64,000 nucleotides of DNA from Pempheris klunzingeri (Eukaryota > Chordata > Actinopteri > Acropomatiformes > Pempheridae): positions 18,004,259 to 18,068,258 of the forward strand of contig NC_092027.1 in the NCBI RefSeq assembly GCF_042242105.1, given 5' to 3'. Under the pieces are notes generated by a model. It was given only the letters and a program-made list of their open reading frames with translations. It was not told where the DNA came from and did not search any database. The translations under genes and the position numbers were made by a program. Positions 18,240 to 30,850 of this stretch are shown piece after piece (the first letter of the stretch is position 1; each line of letters opens with the position of its first letter).

Positions 18240-18735
18240 GTGTACATGTTGTTGTATGTTATTACTATTATTATTATTATCATTATTATTATTATATGAT
18301 TCAGCTCCTCACTCTGTGTGAACATGTTGTTGTATATATTGTATTATTATTATTATTATCATCATTATTATTATTATCATTATTATTATAATTTATATAA
18401 TACATCTCCTCATTCTGAGTGTACATGTTGTTATATATTATTGTTGGTAGTAGTAGTAGTAGTAGTATTAGTATTATATAACACATCTCCTCACTCTGAA
18501 GGTACACGTTGTTATATATTATTATTATTATTGGTAGTGGTAGTAGTGGTAGTATTATTAGTATTATATAATACATCTTCTCACTCTGAGTGTACATGTT
18601 GTTATATATTATTGTTGGTAGTAGTAGTAGTGTTAGTAGTATTATTGGTATTATATAGTACAGCGCCTTACTATGATTGTGCATGTTGTTATATATTTTT
18701 ATTAGTAGTGGTATTATTATTATTATTATTGTTGT
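18225..18735 (+). repeat. minisatellite in LINE 3' UTR
   Basis: About six imperfect units each start with CTCCTCACTCTGAGTGTACA followed by TGTTGTT and an AT-rich triplet spacer (ATT, GTA or GTT runs). Unit starts are near 18,229, 18,306, 18,407, 18,487, 18,577 and 18,665. The first unit overlaps the last codons and stop of the LINE coding frame, so the array seems to have grown from the ORF end. Confidence 0.85.
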
Positions 18736-18960
18736 TGTTATGGGACTCTGGACTCACCTGGTGCAGTAATTTACCTCTGTGTAATAATTTGTAGTAATAA
18801 TTTTTAATACATCTTTTTTTTAATTCATACTTTTATATATTTGTATTTTACTTGTGTTTGAAGTGTATTCTTATTCTTATTCTTTTGGAGCTGTGTGTAA
18901 CAAAAATCAATTTCCCCCTGGGGATTATTAAAGGAATTCTGATTCTGATTCTGATTCTGA

Positions 18961-19161
18961 TATAACAACATGCACAATCATAGTAAGGCGCTGTACTATA
19001 TAATACCAATAATACTACTACCACTACTACTACTACCAACAATAATATATAACAACATGTACACTCAGAGTGAGAAGATATATTATATAATACTAATAAT
19101 ACTACCACTACTACTACTACTACTACTACCAACAATAACATACAACAACATGTACACTCAG
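18961..19161 (-). mobile_element. antisense Rex1/L2-like LINE, upstream half of the split 3' UTR
   Basis: The reverse complement of the minisatellite part of the plus-strand LINE (18,590-18,690 and repeated units). It continues, without loss, the antisense copy whose 3' end is at 15,183-15,438. The old copy is 5'-truncated at about 19,161. Confidence 0.85.
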
Positions 19162-22124
19162 GAGGTTGGATATGAAAGAACTGGGAGGCTGTGGGTTCTA
19201 AGGAAAGATGCTATTAGTTGCACTGTGGGATCTAATGTTTTTGGAGCCTGACCCATACCAGCGTATGCTACACAGGTTTAAAGTAGAACATTCTTTTGTC
19301 CCTCAGTCTTATGAAAGTGCAATACTAAATCACTGGAGTACATTCTTCAGCTGTAGATATTAAAAAAACAATCAGACTCAGATTCCACATTTATTTTCAT
19401 TGTGCTAAAGATGAACTGTGTTTGTGCAGCGTTTTAAAGTTTAAAACTTCAACATCATTTTGAAAGTTGAATTTCAAAGTTCACTCTTGAGCTTGGAACA
19501 AGGGCTCGCTTTAAAGTGAGCAGGTCCTATATTAACCACCAGGTGGCAGTCTTAAGCAATGCTACATTTACATATTGGTGGACAGGTCTGTCTGCCATAA
19601 CATGAAGTTGCTCGACATCTTCCTGAATCCATATTCTTTACATATGCTGACAGTGTATCTAGAATTGTTTCATCCTGATTTTCCACACTGTAATTTTACT
19701 ATGTTGATTTCCTCTGTAAATATGTTGTGGATCCCTCCTCTGTTGCTTTTCCTCAGGTTTTTGGGGAGTGTGCATGCTGTATGTGTGTGTGTGTGTGTGT
19801 GAATCCCATTCTGGCAAATTTGTCTTTCGTTATATTGGGCAATATGAATAAAACTGACTCAATGATTCCACAAGTCAGCTTTTCACTGTATGTGTCGTGA
19901 CAGTTACGTAATCCCACTCTGACAATGAGGAACGAGTCAAAAATCTTTGACACTTTTAATGCTCAGAGCATGGTGCACAACACAAACGTCTGGTCTATGC
20001 ACAGTGATGGGAAGCTGCTCTCTCTCTTCATACACTGGCTCAGTCCTCTCCCTTCATATCTTGCATGTCTCATAAGACCAAGGTCAGGATCTTCTAATGA
20101 CACCCAGGTGGGTAACAATAGTTTGGACAATCAGGCTACAGTTACATTGTGCAGTGCTCTAATGTAAGTGATGTTGCAGTATCATACAGTCTTCATGAGT
20201 GGATTGCTGAGAGCATACACAGAGCATACACTACTCCCAACAAAAGATTCCAGGAAAGTTTCTTCTGTCTTCAGACCTCTTTACAATTATTTGTACTTTC
20301 TGTTTCTATTCTATTTACTTTTGTTGATTGATCTCCTGTTAGATGTTCTATAGAAGTATATTATACAAGTTCTCAGACTGGTCTTTAACAATAAATGTCT
20401 TTTTATTACCCTGCACATTTAGAACAAACTGTTGGACTATTTCAAACAATATATAGTGTACAGATCAAACCAATGTCAAACATGCATACAGATACAAGGA
20501 TATTTCCAGGAATTCATGTTGGGATGGCCATGAAATAGGCTGACAATGAAATCAACTTTTGTTCTTCATCCTGCTTGTTTTGCACTTTGCTAATGCATTT
20601 CTGTCCTAATGGTGAGGTGAACGTGACAATTCTTTGTCTGTGTTTCCAGTTGCTGAAGTCTTTTAGACACTTCGTAGGCATGCAGAAACAGTAGAAGCTG
20701 CACCTCTGTGTCTCTGTGTGAGCAGAAGGAAAACACATTGCACAACACAAATGCTGTCATGTGACCTGTGAAGTGTGGCTGTACGCAGCATGCCTGAGGA
20801 AGGCATGGTACAATATGTGACAGTGGAGCTGTGCTCTGTTGAATATGTGAACCGTGAGGTCCTGTTTACCCACAGATGCCCCTCAAGGACAAACCCACAG
20901 CAGCTGGAAGGTGTCACACATTCAGAAAGGTGCAAAATAAAAAGGAAAAAAAATGACATTGATGCTGCTGATGACGACAGACTGCAGCAGATTCATCTGC
21001 TGAAAAGCTTCATACTCGTGGGACATGGGACAAAAGTATGGTCCAATGTGACTTTCCAAAGTATTTTAAGAGACACAACTTAAGAGAAATTAAGTTTACA
21101 CAGCAGTATCGTGTAAATGAGACTGCAGATAACCTTCTTGTCTCAATTTGCTCTGTTGGTTTTACAACTTAGACTGTATGTACTCAGTGATAGTTCTCAG
21201 TGATGCCCCCCCACCCCCTCACTGTGTCAGATGCTGTGGCAGTCTCCCCCAGTTTCTATCTCCTCTCCTCACTGGCCTCCTCATCAGTAAGGAATGACCT
21301 AAGTGCACCCACATGGACACAGTGATGCACGTTAGCAGCTAGCGTCTCACAGCCACACGGTTACATTGAAACTCCACTGTACACGTTTTGGGCGTGTCGG
21401 TAGGTGAAAGGATGGTCCGTCAACCCATGTCCTTGTAGTAATACCCCTACCCTAACCCTGCCTCTTGTGCGAAGCTCATTAAAAGGTAAAGAAACACAAA
21501 AAAAAGGAAGTTGTGTGTGCAGGCGGAGATTCTGGTGATCACACTGAAAAACCAGAAGTGAAAGTAAGCAGAGGCTGCCTGAGGCCAACTTACTGAATCA
21601 GCAGCACTATGAAAAGGATGTTGACATGCCTTGCCTGCATGCCCCAAGCATGAACACAGGCTTTAACCAATCACAGAACACATAGCGCAGACTTCAGCCA
21701 ATCAGTGCTCTGGAGTGTCATGAAGAGGAGAAGTTGTTTTTCTGGATCGATCTAACAACAGAGAGAAAGAGAAATTAGGAAACATCTGCGTTTTCAGTAC
21801 ATTTCTTCATTTGTTCTGTCTTTCTGACGCTCTGCTCTCTCTTCCAATGCACCTGAGTTATGTTCATAGACGCTCTGAACCCCACCTTGGTTATATGCCA
21901 TATTACTGTGATTGAGATGAAAATGATCCTGCTCAAGAATCCAGATTTGTTCAGTCCTCAACTAGAAACTGAGCAGCTTCTCAGTGTCTCTCCCAACAGG
22001 CAGGGCAGGTAAAGACAGTAACTAGTGCAAGTGTGTTGCAGTACCAAACACTCACAAGCACACACAGTATAATTATATGGAAACTATGTATTAGAAGTGT
22101 ATTTATAATTAGTAGACAATATTT
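19162..22124. other. intergenic, nothing recognised
   Basis: About 3 kb with no exon chain, RNA gene or clear repeat beyond a short GT run at 19,780-19,800. The longest open frame (20,775-21,083) shows no family motif. Confidence 0.5.
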
Positions 22125-22143
22125 GGGGGGGGGGGGGGGGGGG
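22125..22143. repeat. poly-G tract
   Basis: A run of about 19 G residues directly before the SINE-like copy at 22,143. Confidence 0.9.
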
Positions 22144-22367
22144 TCGTCCATCAATTGGAAGACTGACTCATGCTGACTCATAGGAACCGGGGATCAAACC
22201 ACCAAAGTGTCCTTGGGTAAGACACTGAACCCAAACCTGCTCCTGAAGCAGCTTCAGTGTGTGGATGTGTGTGAAAGAACAGACTTCTCCAACTTAGATT
22301 GCTCCTGAATGAATGATGTGTGAATGGGTGAATGAGGATGTGATGGAAAAGTGCTTATCAGCAACAA
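22143..22367 (+). mobile_element. tRNA-derived SINE, degenerate copy
   Basis: Matches in sense orientation the reverse complement of the copy at 27,029-27,318: GTCGTCC, then GGGGATCAAACCACC (degraded B box), GTGTCCTTGGGTAAGACACTGAACCC, CTGCTCCTGAAGC, then the GAATGGGTGAATGAGGATGT block. The A box is missing. Confidence 0.65.
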
Positions 22368-23581
22368 CACTGACAAAGTCTTGCCAGCTAACTCAGTAAT
22401 GCTGATACATCAGATCAGCACTGCAGGAACACTTAAACAACAGTATAAAACACAACCAATAGAAAACCACTTCAATTAAATGACTTTATAGACGACCCGT
22501 AGAAACTGTGTCAGGCAAATATATGTCCACTCTGCTTCATTTGGTCCACCTTCAGTCATTTCCCCCCATGCTCACAACATTAAGCTGGCACAGTAGCATC
22601 CATAACGCCACAAAGGGGCCACAGTCGTCCTATCTGGGCTCCCGTTTTTACCTTATTGAGTCTCCAGGTCCGCAAATTACCAGTGAAATATAGTCCTTCT
22701 CGCTCCTGCTCTACAAATAGTATGCTAGCACTGTGCTCTGACAGCTGACCTAGCAGACGTTACATTATGGCCTTAAGTTAAGCTTAACCCAGTCAGTGTA
22801 ACATGAGCCCCACCACAACCTGTTCTTTGAGAGGCTGTGAATTTTAATGCAGTGAATTGCTACATTGATTCTGCAGAGAATGAGCGCTTGCGGACTCACA
22901 GCCACTGTCCTTCCCTGTATGTGCTATGGCTGACAAGCAGCCTAATGCTGGGAACATCAGGCTGCACCTGTTAATATGACATTCATGAAAGTGAAGTTGG
23001 TTTGACTTTGCGCCCCTAAAATAACATGAGCTAATACTGGGTCAAGAAACACGGGTGACTCGTTTCACACACTGGCAAATGAGCAGTGCAGCTACCACAT
23101 GGTATTAGCATGTTGCTTAGAGCCATAAAACCTTTCTATCAAGAACTTTTTCAGGACATGGTGGGGGAACAAATCGGAGATGAGTGATTTGGGACACAGC
23201 ATTTCTTCTGCCTGGCGTTATTAATTCAAACTGGTTTGTTTGGGGGAGTTGTACTACCTCTTGTTTCTAGGCAACCATGTGACCACATGTTTTTGTAGAG
23301 TATTCCATTTTGTGATGATGTTCAAAAAACTCCATCACATAGCCATCACTTAACTAAAATGAAAAAAAAAAAAAAAGTGTACAGCTATTCAAAAGCTGTT
23401 TTCTTGTATATGCATGAGTTTTGATGGCATAGTTGCACATCAGCCACTGCAGTGGATGCTACTGCATCATCTCATACATTGCTACCCAGTGGGATGGATG
23501 GAATATTGGGAGGAAACTATGATTAATCACATGTCCAGTTAATTGTACATCATGCATCATTTGAACTACTGGATATATATA

Positions 23582-23821
23582 TACACTGTTACCCATAAAG
23601 TTGGAATAATTGTTCAATACCCCCAATGTTGTTAAAGCCTGAATACACAGTTTGCAAAGGTTCATTGTGGTTTAAGTTTCACTGTGATATGTTTGGAAGA
23701 ATTTGATCAATAAAGTTGGGAAGATATACACTTTATTTATCAAGAATAAATCACATTGTCCCAATCATTTCATGAGAAGAGGTAAAAAACATTTAATTCC
23801 AACTTTATGGGCAACAGTGTA
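23582..23821. mobile_element. Tc1/mariner-type MITE
   Basis: A 240-base element bounded by TA on both sides. Inverted ends read CACTGTTACCCATAAAGTTG on the left and its complement (CAACTTTATGGGCAACAGTG) on the right, continuing inward for about 28 bases with one or two mismatches. There is no coding capacity. Confidence 0.85.
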
Positions 23822-24267
23822 CATCTTTATAAAATATGGGTTGAAAAAAAAAAAAAGTTCCAACCTTGTTTTTCATGCCTAATGATGAATAAAAAAGTAA
23901 AGTTATAATGGACTGGACCAAAGGCAATTGGCTGGTTCATAATCAAAGTGGGCCGATGATACATGTTTTTGTGTAATGAGCTGTGGGTCTGTGGCCGACT
24001 GATTTCTCTCAGTGCTCCTGATGACCTGTCAGACTGTGGTTCAGGAGTTCACACTTTACCAACACAGTTCCATTTCTGTTTTTCCTGTAGTTAGTCAATC
24101 AACTTTAGATTAGAGTTACTGGTTTCTAGAAATACTGCTATAAATTCAATAATCAGACAAGTCCTGTTGAAAGGTTGATTAAGCATTTCACTTAGAAGAA
24201 AAGAAAGAACTTTAAGAAGAGAAGAGGTACTTTTTTGATTTGGGGATTTTATCTCAGTTGTTATTTT

Positions 24268-24297
24268 ACACACACATACACACACACACACACACAG
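24268..24297. repeat. CA microsatellite
   Basis: About 30 bases of CACACA with one CATA interruption. Confidence 0.9.
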
Positions 24298-27028
24298 GAC
24301 AAGAAAGAAATGTCTGAGTGAATGGGCCACCACATAGTTGGGTGCTAATAAGCCTTACATCATAGGTAATGGAAAACTAAAGGCTGAGGATCCCTTTCTC
24401 TTCCATGTTAGTCTCTCTTGGAAAGCAGATAGAGTATGCAGTATTTTCCATGCACGTCAATCAAACAGACACTGGGCATTCCATTTGTTCACACTTGCTT
24501 TACATGTGACTGTGCCCTACCCCTCACCCACCCCTATTTAGTGGTGGTAACACACTTGGAAACTTCAAACACCTTCACACATTGCTAAACTCTTCATCAA
24601 ATTTGTATAGCTTGTTCATATTTACAGTTTATTTGATGTTATGTATCCCTGTATCCTCAGCTGATGGACAGTCACAGTGTAGTAGTGTAGGAGTGTTTCT
24701 TTTAGTAACTTTACACTGCTGCTAAAAGTGTCACAAATTGTGACACTGTTAAGAACACAGTGAGGACGAGCGAGCTCATTGGTTACACAACCACCACCGC
24801 CAATTGTCCCTAATACAATTGCAACGAGGCCAAGATGAACCACTGAGCCGCAATTTAGAATAGTTTATGTGGCTGTATTGTGGGTTCAGTATTTTAGGTA
24901 TACAGCAGATAATAGTATTTTGGTAAGCCACGGCGTGAGAAATCAGGTGAGCAGAGAGGAGTGTGGGAGGGAGGAAGAGGAAGAAACATGCCAGTATGAG
25001 CAAAACATAGGTGTGTGCTCATGGTGTGAGTTTATATCCAACTGAGTTTGCTCTGTTTAAAATGTGTCTGAAATGGTTATTGCACCTACTGTTCAAGTAT
25101 AAAAGTGTTACAAACAACATACAGATCATTTAGTAGTTTTAGAACTTCACCTGTATGTGTGTATTGTGTCCTGGGTTTCATCAACTGGGAAGCAGAAATG
25201 TGCTCAATAAACTTGATGGTCTCAGAGGACTATGAATATTTAAACTAACTTTTCTCATGGCCTCTCTTGGGCTGTGAAGAACCACTTCTGCAGTCAAGAT
25301 AGAGGCCCAGAGCTACAGGCCCTGTCACAGAGTGACTCACAGATAAAAACGTTCCTTATCTGTTGCTTTCAGCAGTTAGCAGACGTCAGCAGCACAGAGC
25401 AGAGAACATACTTTTGAAGGAAAAACATGCCCAGGTCTCTTGCTGCATCCTCCACAAGAGGAATACAGGCTGGGTTTTCAGTCAAAAACTATTCTACAGT
25501 CTACATGTGACTTGTTGACCTACTGCTCGGATGTCTTGGGGGGCCCACAACAACCCTTACAGGTTACAAGACTCGATCTACTCCAACATCTCTGTCAAAC
25601 ATAAAAAAAGAAATGTGATTACAAAATAACAACAAATATCCACACAGTATGTAGATGTGCATTTTAATGCATTTCAATACTTAAATGATACTCAATAATA
25701 AATGTTGATAACAACTCAGTAATTCCCAGAAACACGAGCAGCCGAAACACTGATGAGGCTCAGAACTGCAGAGGAATGGGATTTCATCAGTTCTCATAGA
25801 AGCTCTGAAAACAATGACATTTTACAGTGTTCAGTGGAAGTACTGGAAATAGAACCACATCCAGAGATGCTTAACCTGATTACTGTAAGGCATATTTCTG
25901 TAGCTGAAGCAGCATGTACTGAGACACACACTGTATAATGACTTAAGCAAATAAAACTGCAAGTATCTGTATAACTAGATACCACAAGAAATTGACCCCC
26001 CCCCCGGCAATAGAAGGACAAACATGCATGATCATGACTGCTTGGTTTTGATGACTGTTAACAGTTGCTCACTCTGATCACATGGTATTGAACACCTCCC
26101 AAGCACCAGCTCAACACTGAATTAAACTCTCACTCACAAATTCACACTGTTTCAGCACTGTCAGTGCTCACTCTTATTTCTTATAATGGACATTTTATTG
26201 ACAGTTTTGAACAAGTGAACAAAAACAAAAAAGAATCACCTCAATTACAAGATGACCTATTTTCACATATGCATATTACCACATGTGGGTTTGAACTGAC
26301 TGGTAGGTCCAGTAAATCATGGCTACAATGTAATCCTTGTGCCCAGTCAAAGTGCCTCCACTAAAAGTGTTTCTCTTGCTTTTCCACTCAGAGTCTCAAA
26401 GCAAACTTGTCATACAAGGCACACTCCCACCAAGCCAAGGATGTGGTTAAATTATCATGAAATAGTTAAGGGCATATCACAGTTAAAAAAGAAATCACAA
26501 AAAGAACAGGGCGTGGCAGGATGGCTCATCAGACCAGGGGGAAATCCATGGTGCCTTATATAGATAATCAGACAAACATATCTAACTATTTCTAAACCAC
26601 AAGTAATGTCTGGAATATGTAAAAGAAGTTTACATTCACAGGGATAATTAGAAGATACCAGAAAATGTGATTCACCAAGATGACATCAGCACATTGACAT
26701 ATTCTCCAGGGTTTAGCATATTGACAGAATAAGTTACATCTATGTTACTGCTAACCAGGTAATGATAGGGACCCAAGTACGTCATGTTGATCAAGCTCTC
26801 ATACGCATTCAGCCGTGTTGAAGCCTTTCTTCATCAGAGGGTGGACACTTTCTCCTCCAGTGTCTCAGTAGTATCTGTTCAGGTGTTCTAAAAGCCAAAA
26901 TAATCCACCTTCTTTGCAGAGACTTTTTGATCAGGACTTCATCAATACTCTGATGGTTATTTTGATACTATTTAAGTGCTGGACCACTGTCCATGTGCAA
27001 AGTACGTGTTATTGATTTCCATTTATGG
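24298..27028. other. intergenic, nothing recognised
   Basis: No exon chain or RNA gene was recognised. A short poly-C run lies at 25,997-26,005. Confidence 0.5.
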
Positions 27029-27318
27029 TAAATGGTAAATGGTCTGTATTTGTATAGCGCCTTTCTAGTTATTTCAACTACTCAAAGCGCTTTCCATGAC
27101 ATCCTCATTCACCCATTCACACATCAATCATACAGGAGAAATGTAATTTGGAGGAGACTATTCTTTCATACTCATTCACACTCTGAAGCCATGCTTCAGG
27201 AGCAAGTTGGGGTTCAGTGTCTTGCTCAAGGACACTTCGACATGTTGACCCATAGGAGCTGGGGATCGAACCCCCGACCTTCTGATTGAGGGACGACCCA
27301 CTCTACCACTGAGCCCCT
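27029..27318 (-). mobile_element. tRNA-derived SINE, best-preserved copy
   Basis: On the minus strand the 5' head reads GGCTCAGTGGTAGAGTGGG (A-box-like) and, about 30 bases on, GGTTCGATCC (a perfect B box; plus 27,263-27,272): an internal RNA polymerase III promoter of tRNA type. The body holds GTGTCCTTGAGCAAGACACTG and AAAGGCGCTATACAAATACAG, and the 3' end is a short CATTTAC repeat. Related copies are at 22,143-22,367, 47,479-47,590 and 59,329-59,556. Confidence 0.82.
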
Positions 27319-27734
27319 TTACATCATTGATATCATATGTTAAGTCCTAACAGCAACGGCATTAACTGTTTTAGTCATCTATTCTCTTCCTAGTGCCGGG
27401 GGTCCTTCTCATGTCTGTCTGTCTCCTGATTCTGCAATGTTTGCCATTTCCAGACCTACATCATAATAGCTTATGCTGCACTGAATGGAAAAAGTGGTAA
27501 GTCATGCCAGCTTGTTTTCTAGCAGGCATGACAATCTTACTGTGGCAATCAGCACGCTGTGACCTCTGTGGCTGTCAACAGAGTCAAAAAGTGATATTAC
27601 TAATCAATATAATGTTTCCCTAATGGTGCTGAAGACTGCCTCCTCCATACACTGCTGGTCCTGGTTGAACCACATCTCAGCGGCTGAGATCTGAAAGCAG
27701 AGTTACAAAGGGAAAAGTGCAAAAGGAATATTTT

Positions 27735-28774
27735 CAAAATTTCTTTAATAAAACCTAACCCATAGGGTTTCATACAAAAATACTTGTTATAAGTATCAAG
27801 GATGCATTACAAATATACTTTCTTGCAAATCAGTCTTACACAATTATTTTCTTTTTCCCCTGAAAGAACAGAAGTTGTGAAACCACAACCACAACTGGAG
27901 ATCTTGCAGTAAGATGTTGTCTAGGACAACTGCAGATCACAATGATGATCCTCACTTAAAAGTGCCTTCCTTGATATCAGAGTGCGTATGTTGCATGAAG
28001 CATGTTTTGCACTTGCAGTGTCAAGCAAAAATATATAGTCCGGGACAAACTGGGATTTGAAAATCAAATGTGGGGTTCCAACAAGTTTAGAGTGTTTTAC
28101 CTTGAGAAAATTCACTCTACACATCACAAGCATTGTTCAAACGAAACACAACAAACAGAAACTCCTGTAGGCAGTAGTAAAGCAAATTGCATCAATCAAA
28201 AAGTGCAATAAAATATATGACTAAATGAAAATTTCATACACTGGCACATAAAAAAATATGGAGGTTCTATTACTTTACATCTTACAACTCTCAGAGGCAG
28301 GAATATTCCTAAAAAATTCTTTAAAGCAACACAAACTGACTGGGCTAAACAAAAAACGTTGTTCCTCTAGTGAAAACCCCTTAAAAATACAGGGTTGACT
28401 GGAATGACGAAGCATCATACATTGCTTGGCCCCAACGGAAAAGTCACCAAGTGGCTATGAATGGACAATGAGACCCCAACGGTTTGGGTCTCTGGAAGGA
28501 ACAGCTTATTTAGAAATGTAGTGCACCACAGGCTCTGGAACTGGACCTCCAGGTCCAATAGCTGAAGAGCACCAGCAGGAAGACTCAGGATCAGCAGAAG
28601 TGATGAATCATGGGAAAAGAAGAGGCGAGTGTCTTTCTGTCCAATTCCACAGTCCCGACTTTACTTCTCCAACCAACACATCTCCTCTGGAGTGTGGCTC
28701 TTCCGCTCCTTTCAAGTGCCTTAGATGAATGGTCCCTGAAAACTGGACCACAGTTCTAGAATTCATGCTGGACT
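27735..28774 (-). other. txnip: probable txnip 3' UTR
   Basis: About 1 kb downstream of the txnip stop on the minus strand with no other gene. A variant poly(A) signal ATTAAA (minus) lies near 27,742. The length is close to that of mammalian TXNIP 3' UTRs. Confidence 0.55.
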
Positions 28775-30686
28775 TCAGCAAACTGGCAACATGCGAGCGT
28801 TGCCATTGTACTCCTCCTCAGCCTGAAGAAAAATTATAGACTTATTAGATAGTAAAGGTCATTTATCATCAGCTTGTCAGAATGTGTTATGGCTCCTTAC
28901 TCTAAACTACTTAATTGAGAAACCTACCTCAGTGTATGTCGGGGGTGGCGGGAACTGGAAGGCTGGAACATTCATGAAGATGGGGCTGTCATCACCGTCA
29001 AAGTCGTCCAGGAGCGGCGTGAGGGGTTGGTCCAGGCGGCAGTCACGGGTGATGTCACTGTAGCTGGGAGGCTCAGAGGGCATCCTGAGGGACACCCAGC
29101 TCTGGGAGGCGTTGCTGACTGAACCTTCCTGGCTGCTCACGCTGTTGCTGCGGCTGCCCAGACCAGCGGTCCCAATGACCAGAGGCAGCTCCAGGATCAG
29201 CTTCTCACTACCAGGGATGTGGATATAGATCTGGCAGAAGGATCACAAACACAAGCGTTAATCTCAGCTCTCAAAAGGTACCAACTAAAACTCTCAGACA
29301 AAACATGGCTCCATAACTCAGGCTTACCATTAGAGCGTACTCCACACGGATGATGTTGCAGCCCAGTATGGATGGTTTGATCTTTGGCACCCTGATAGTC
29401 TTTCCCTGCCATGCGTCACACATACCAGATATGATGTGGTTTCCGCGCACTGAGGACAGCTTCTGGCGGAAAACCTTGGTGCGGCCATTGGCCTGATAAA
29501 TGTGCTTGGCGATGATAGCTGCCTTTGGTACCACAATGCGGGAACATGTATTCTCAAACTTTGCATTGATGCAGATGTCTTCACCTTCACAGAAGCCACG
29601 GCGGTCAATTTTAACATTAAGTGACACCTGGCCATCAGGGATGAACATGCAGGTGACTTTCTTCTCTTTCATGCCACCTGTGGGAGACTGAGGAGAGACA
29701 GGAAGGTAAGGCTCAACCAATACTCAAGCAGGATCATGTCATGATTAAATTCAAATGGACATGAAGAGGTCAGTATGTTTAGGTTGTCTGAGCCAGAGCA
29801 TGAAATATCCCTCCTCTTCAGAATCAGCGAACTCACCAGCAGGTCTGGGGTGTTGACATCCAGAGGCTCCTCCACCTCAAAGGGTTTCTTGCACTCGAGG
29901 GGGGGCTGCTGAGGCCTCTCCAGCAGGGCCTTCACATAGTACTGGACATATCCAAACTTCCCCTTGTATGATGACACCAGCTGCCTGTGAAGAAAACTCA
30001 AACTAATAAGTATTCTATAAAATACAACTAAATGAAGAGCCATACACCTGAGGACAAAAGAGACCGCCTTACCCTTGCTGGGGGAGCTCAAATCTGAAGG
30101 TGTACTCATATTTGTTGCCGGGCCTCAAGACTACTGATCCATCAGCGTCTGGAAAGAGATTATTAGATGTGATTATTTTCTCTGCCGTTTATCTAGTACA
30201 TGCTTATTGTCTTCACTCAAGCAGCAAACAGGCTGGACTAGGCTTGGCCAAAACACAGCTGTTCACAGTCAGCTGTGAGGAAGCTCCATCCAGGTGAACA
30301 TGCAGGCTAAACCTTCCATTGCACCTCAGCAGGTGTTACGTTTGGCTGTTAAGTTACACTGACAAATGTAGCAAAGTTGACCGTAGTGATGTCAGAGCAC
30401 AGGTGGTCATGAGCGGAAGTGCCGTCCTACCTGTGGGCTGCTCGTCCAGCCGCAGCACCTCCTCATGGCGGAGGTACTCGGCCTCCTGCCGGCACCGCTG
30501 CTTGCCTTTAGCGTACTCCACCTTGGCGCAGCCCAGAGCCAGGACCTTCACCGCGGACACACGGGTCACCTCGGTCACCTCCACCTCTATCCGGCCACAG
30601 ACCTGGTCTCCACCGCAGTAGAAAGTCTTGCTGGGATCTGAGAAGACTATTTGGAAGGTTTTCATTCTCTTCGTCATGGCCACCAT
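28775..30686 (-). CDS. txnip: thioredoxin-interacting protein (alpha-arrestin)
   Basis: Six minus-strand coding exons with GT-AG borders and consistent phase: 30,431-30,686 (ATG at 30,686), 30,073-30,148, 29,837-29,984, 29,328-29,687, 28,928-29,230, 28,775-28,822 (stop). Total 396 aa, the usual TXNIP length. The protein has arrestin N and C domains (KTFQIVFSDPSKTF; GFCEGEDICINAKFENTCS; LSSVRGNHIISG) and two PPxY motifs for WW-domain ubiquitin ligases: PPSY (about 334-337) and PPTY (about 376-379). The Cys in IISGMCDAW (about residue 250) matches the human Cys that forms a disulfide with thioredoxin. TXNIP binds thioredoxin and promotes endocytosis of glucose transporters. The last exon is only 16 codons and ends in Cys, unlike the human tail. 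Other alpha-arrestins (ARRDC) lack this close match. Confidence 0.95.
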
Positions 30687-30850
30687 GACTGCGTGTTCAG
30701 AAATCCGCTTGAAAGACCGAAACGGGGCTCAAATGTCCAGAAGTAATGCCGCAGAGAGCGCTGAGGTTCGGGGAAGCAGCAGCTTCCTCTTCACGTCCCT
30801 TCGCTTCACTTCTGTTCTGTTCGCTGCTGTAAACAAAGACGGCGCTGCTG

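Larger units (their letters stand above)
15439..18960 (+). mobile_element. Rex1/L2-like non-LTR retrotransposon, nearly full length
   Basis: A ~3.5 kb element with an endonuclease, a reverse transcriptase, a 3' UTR with a minisatellite, and a tail of TCTGA repeats ending at 18,960. It starts at GATTAGCGG (15,439). The motifs SSAFNTI, GAPQGTVLSPFLF and FSDDSAVVG place it in the CR1/L2 group, most like Rex1/Babar of fish; the clade name is from memory. Frameshifts make this copy inactive. It is inserted in the opposite direction into an older member of the same family. Confidence 0.88.

Noticed and set aside
15439-18960. Reading the 15-19 kb element as a retrovirus
   Set aside because: There are no LTRs, gag or envelope; the AP-type endonuclease plus RT and the simple-repeat tail show a non-LTR LINE.
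18301-19141. Long Tyr/Ile/Leu/Val-rich open frames
   Set aside because: They translate the triplet spacers of the LINE minisatellite and its inverted copy.
20775-21083. 102-residue open frame in intergenic DNA
   Set aside because: No recognised motif, no splice partners and no supporting context.
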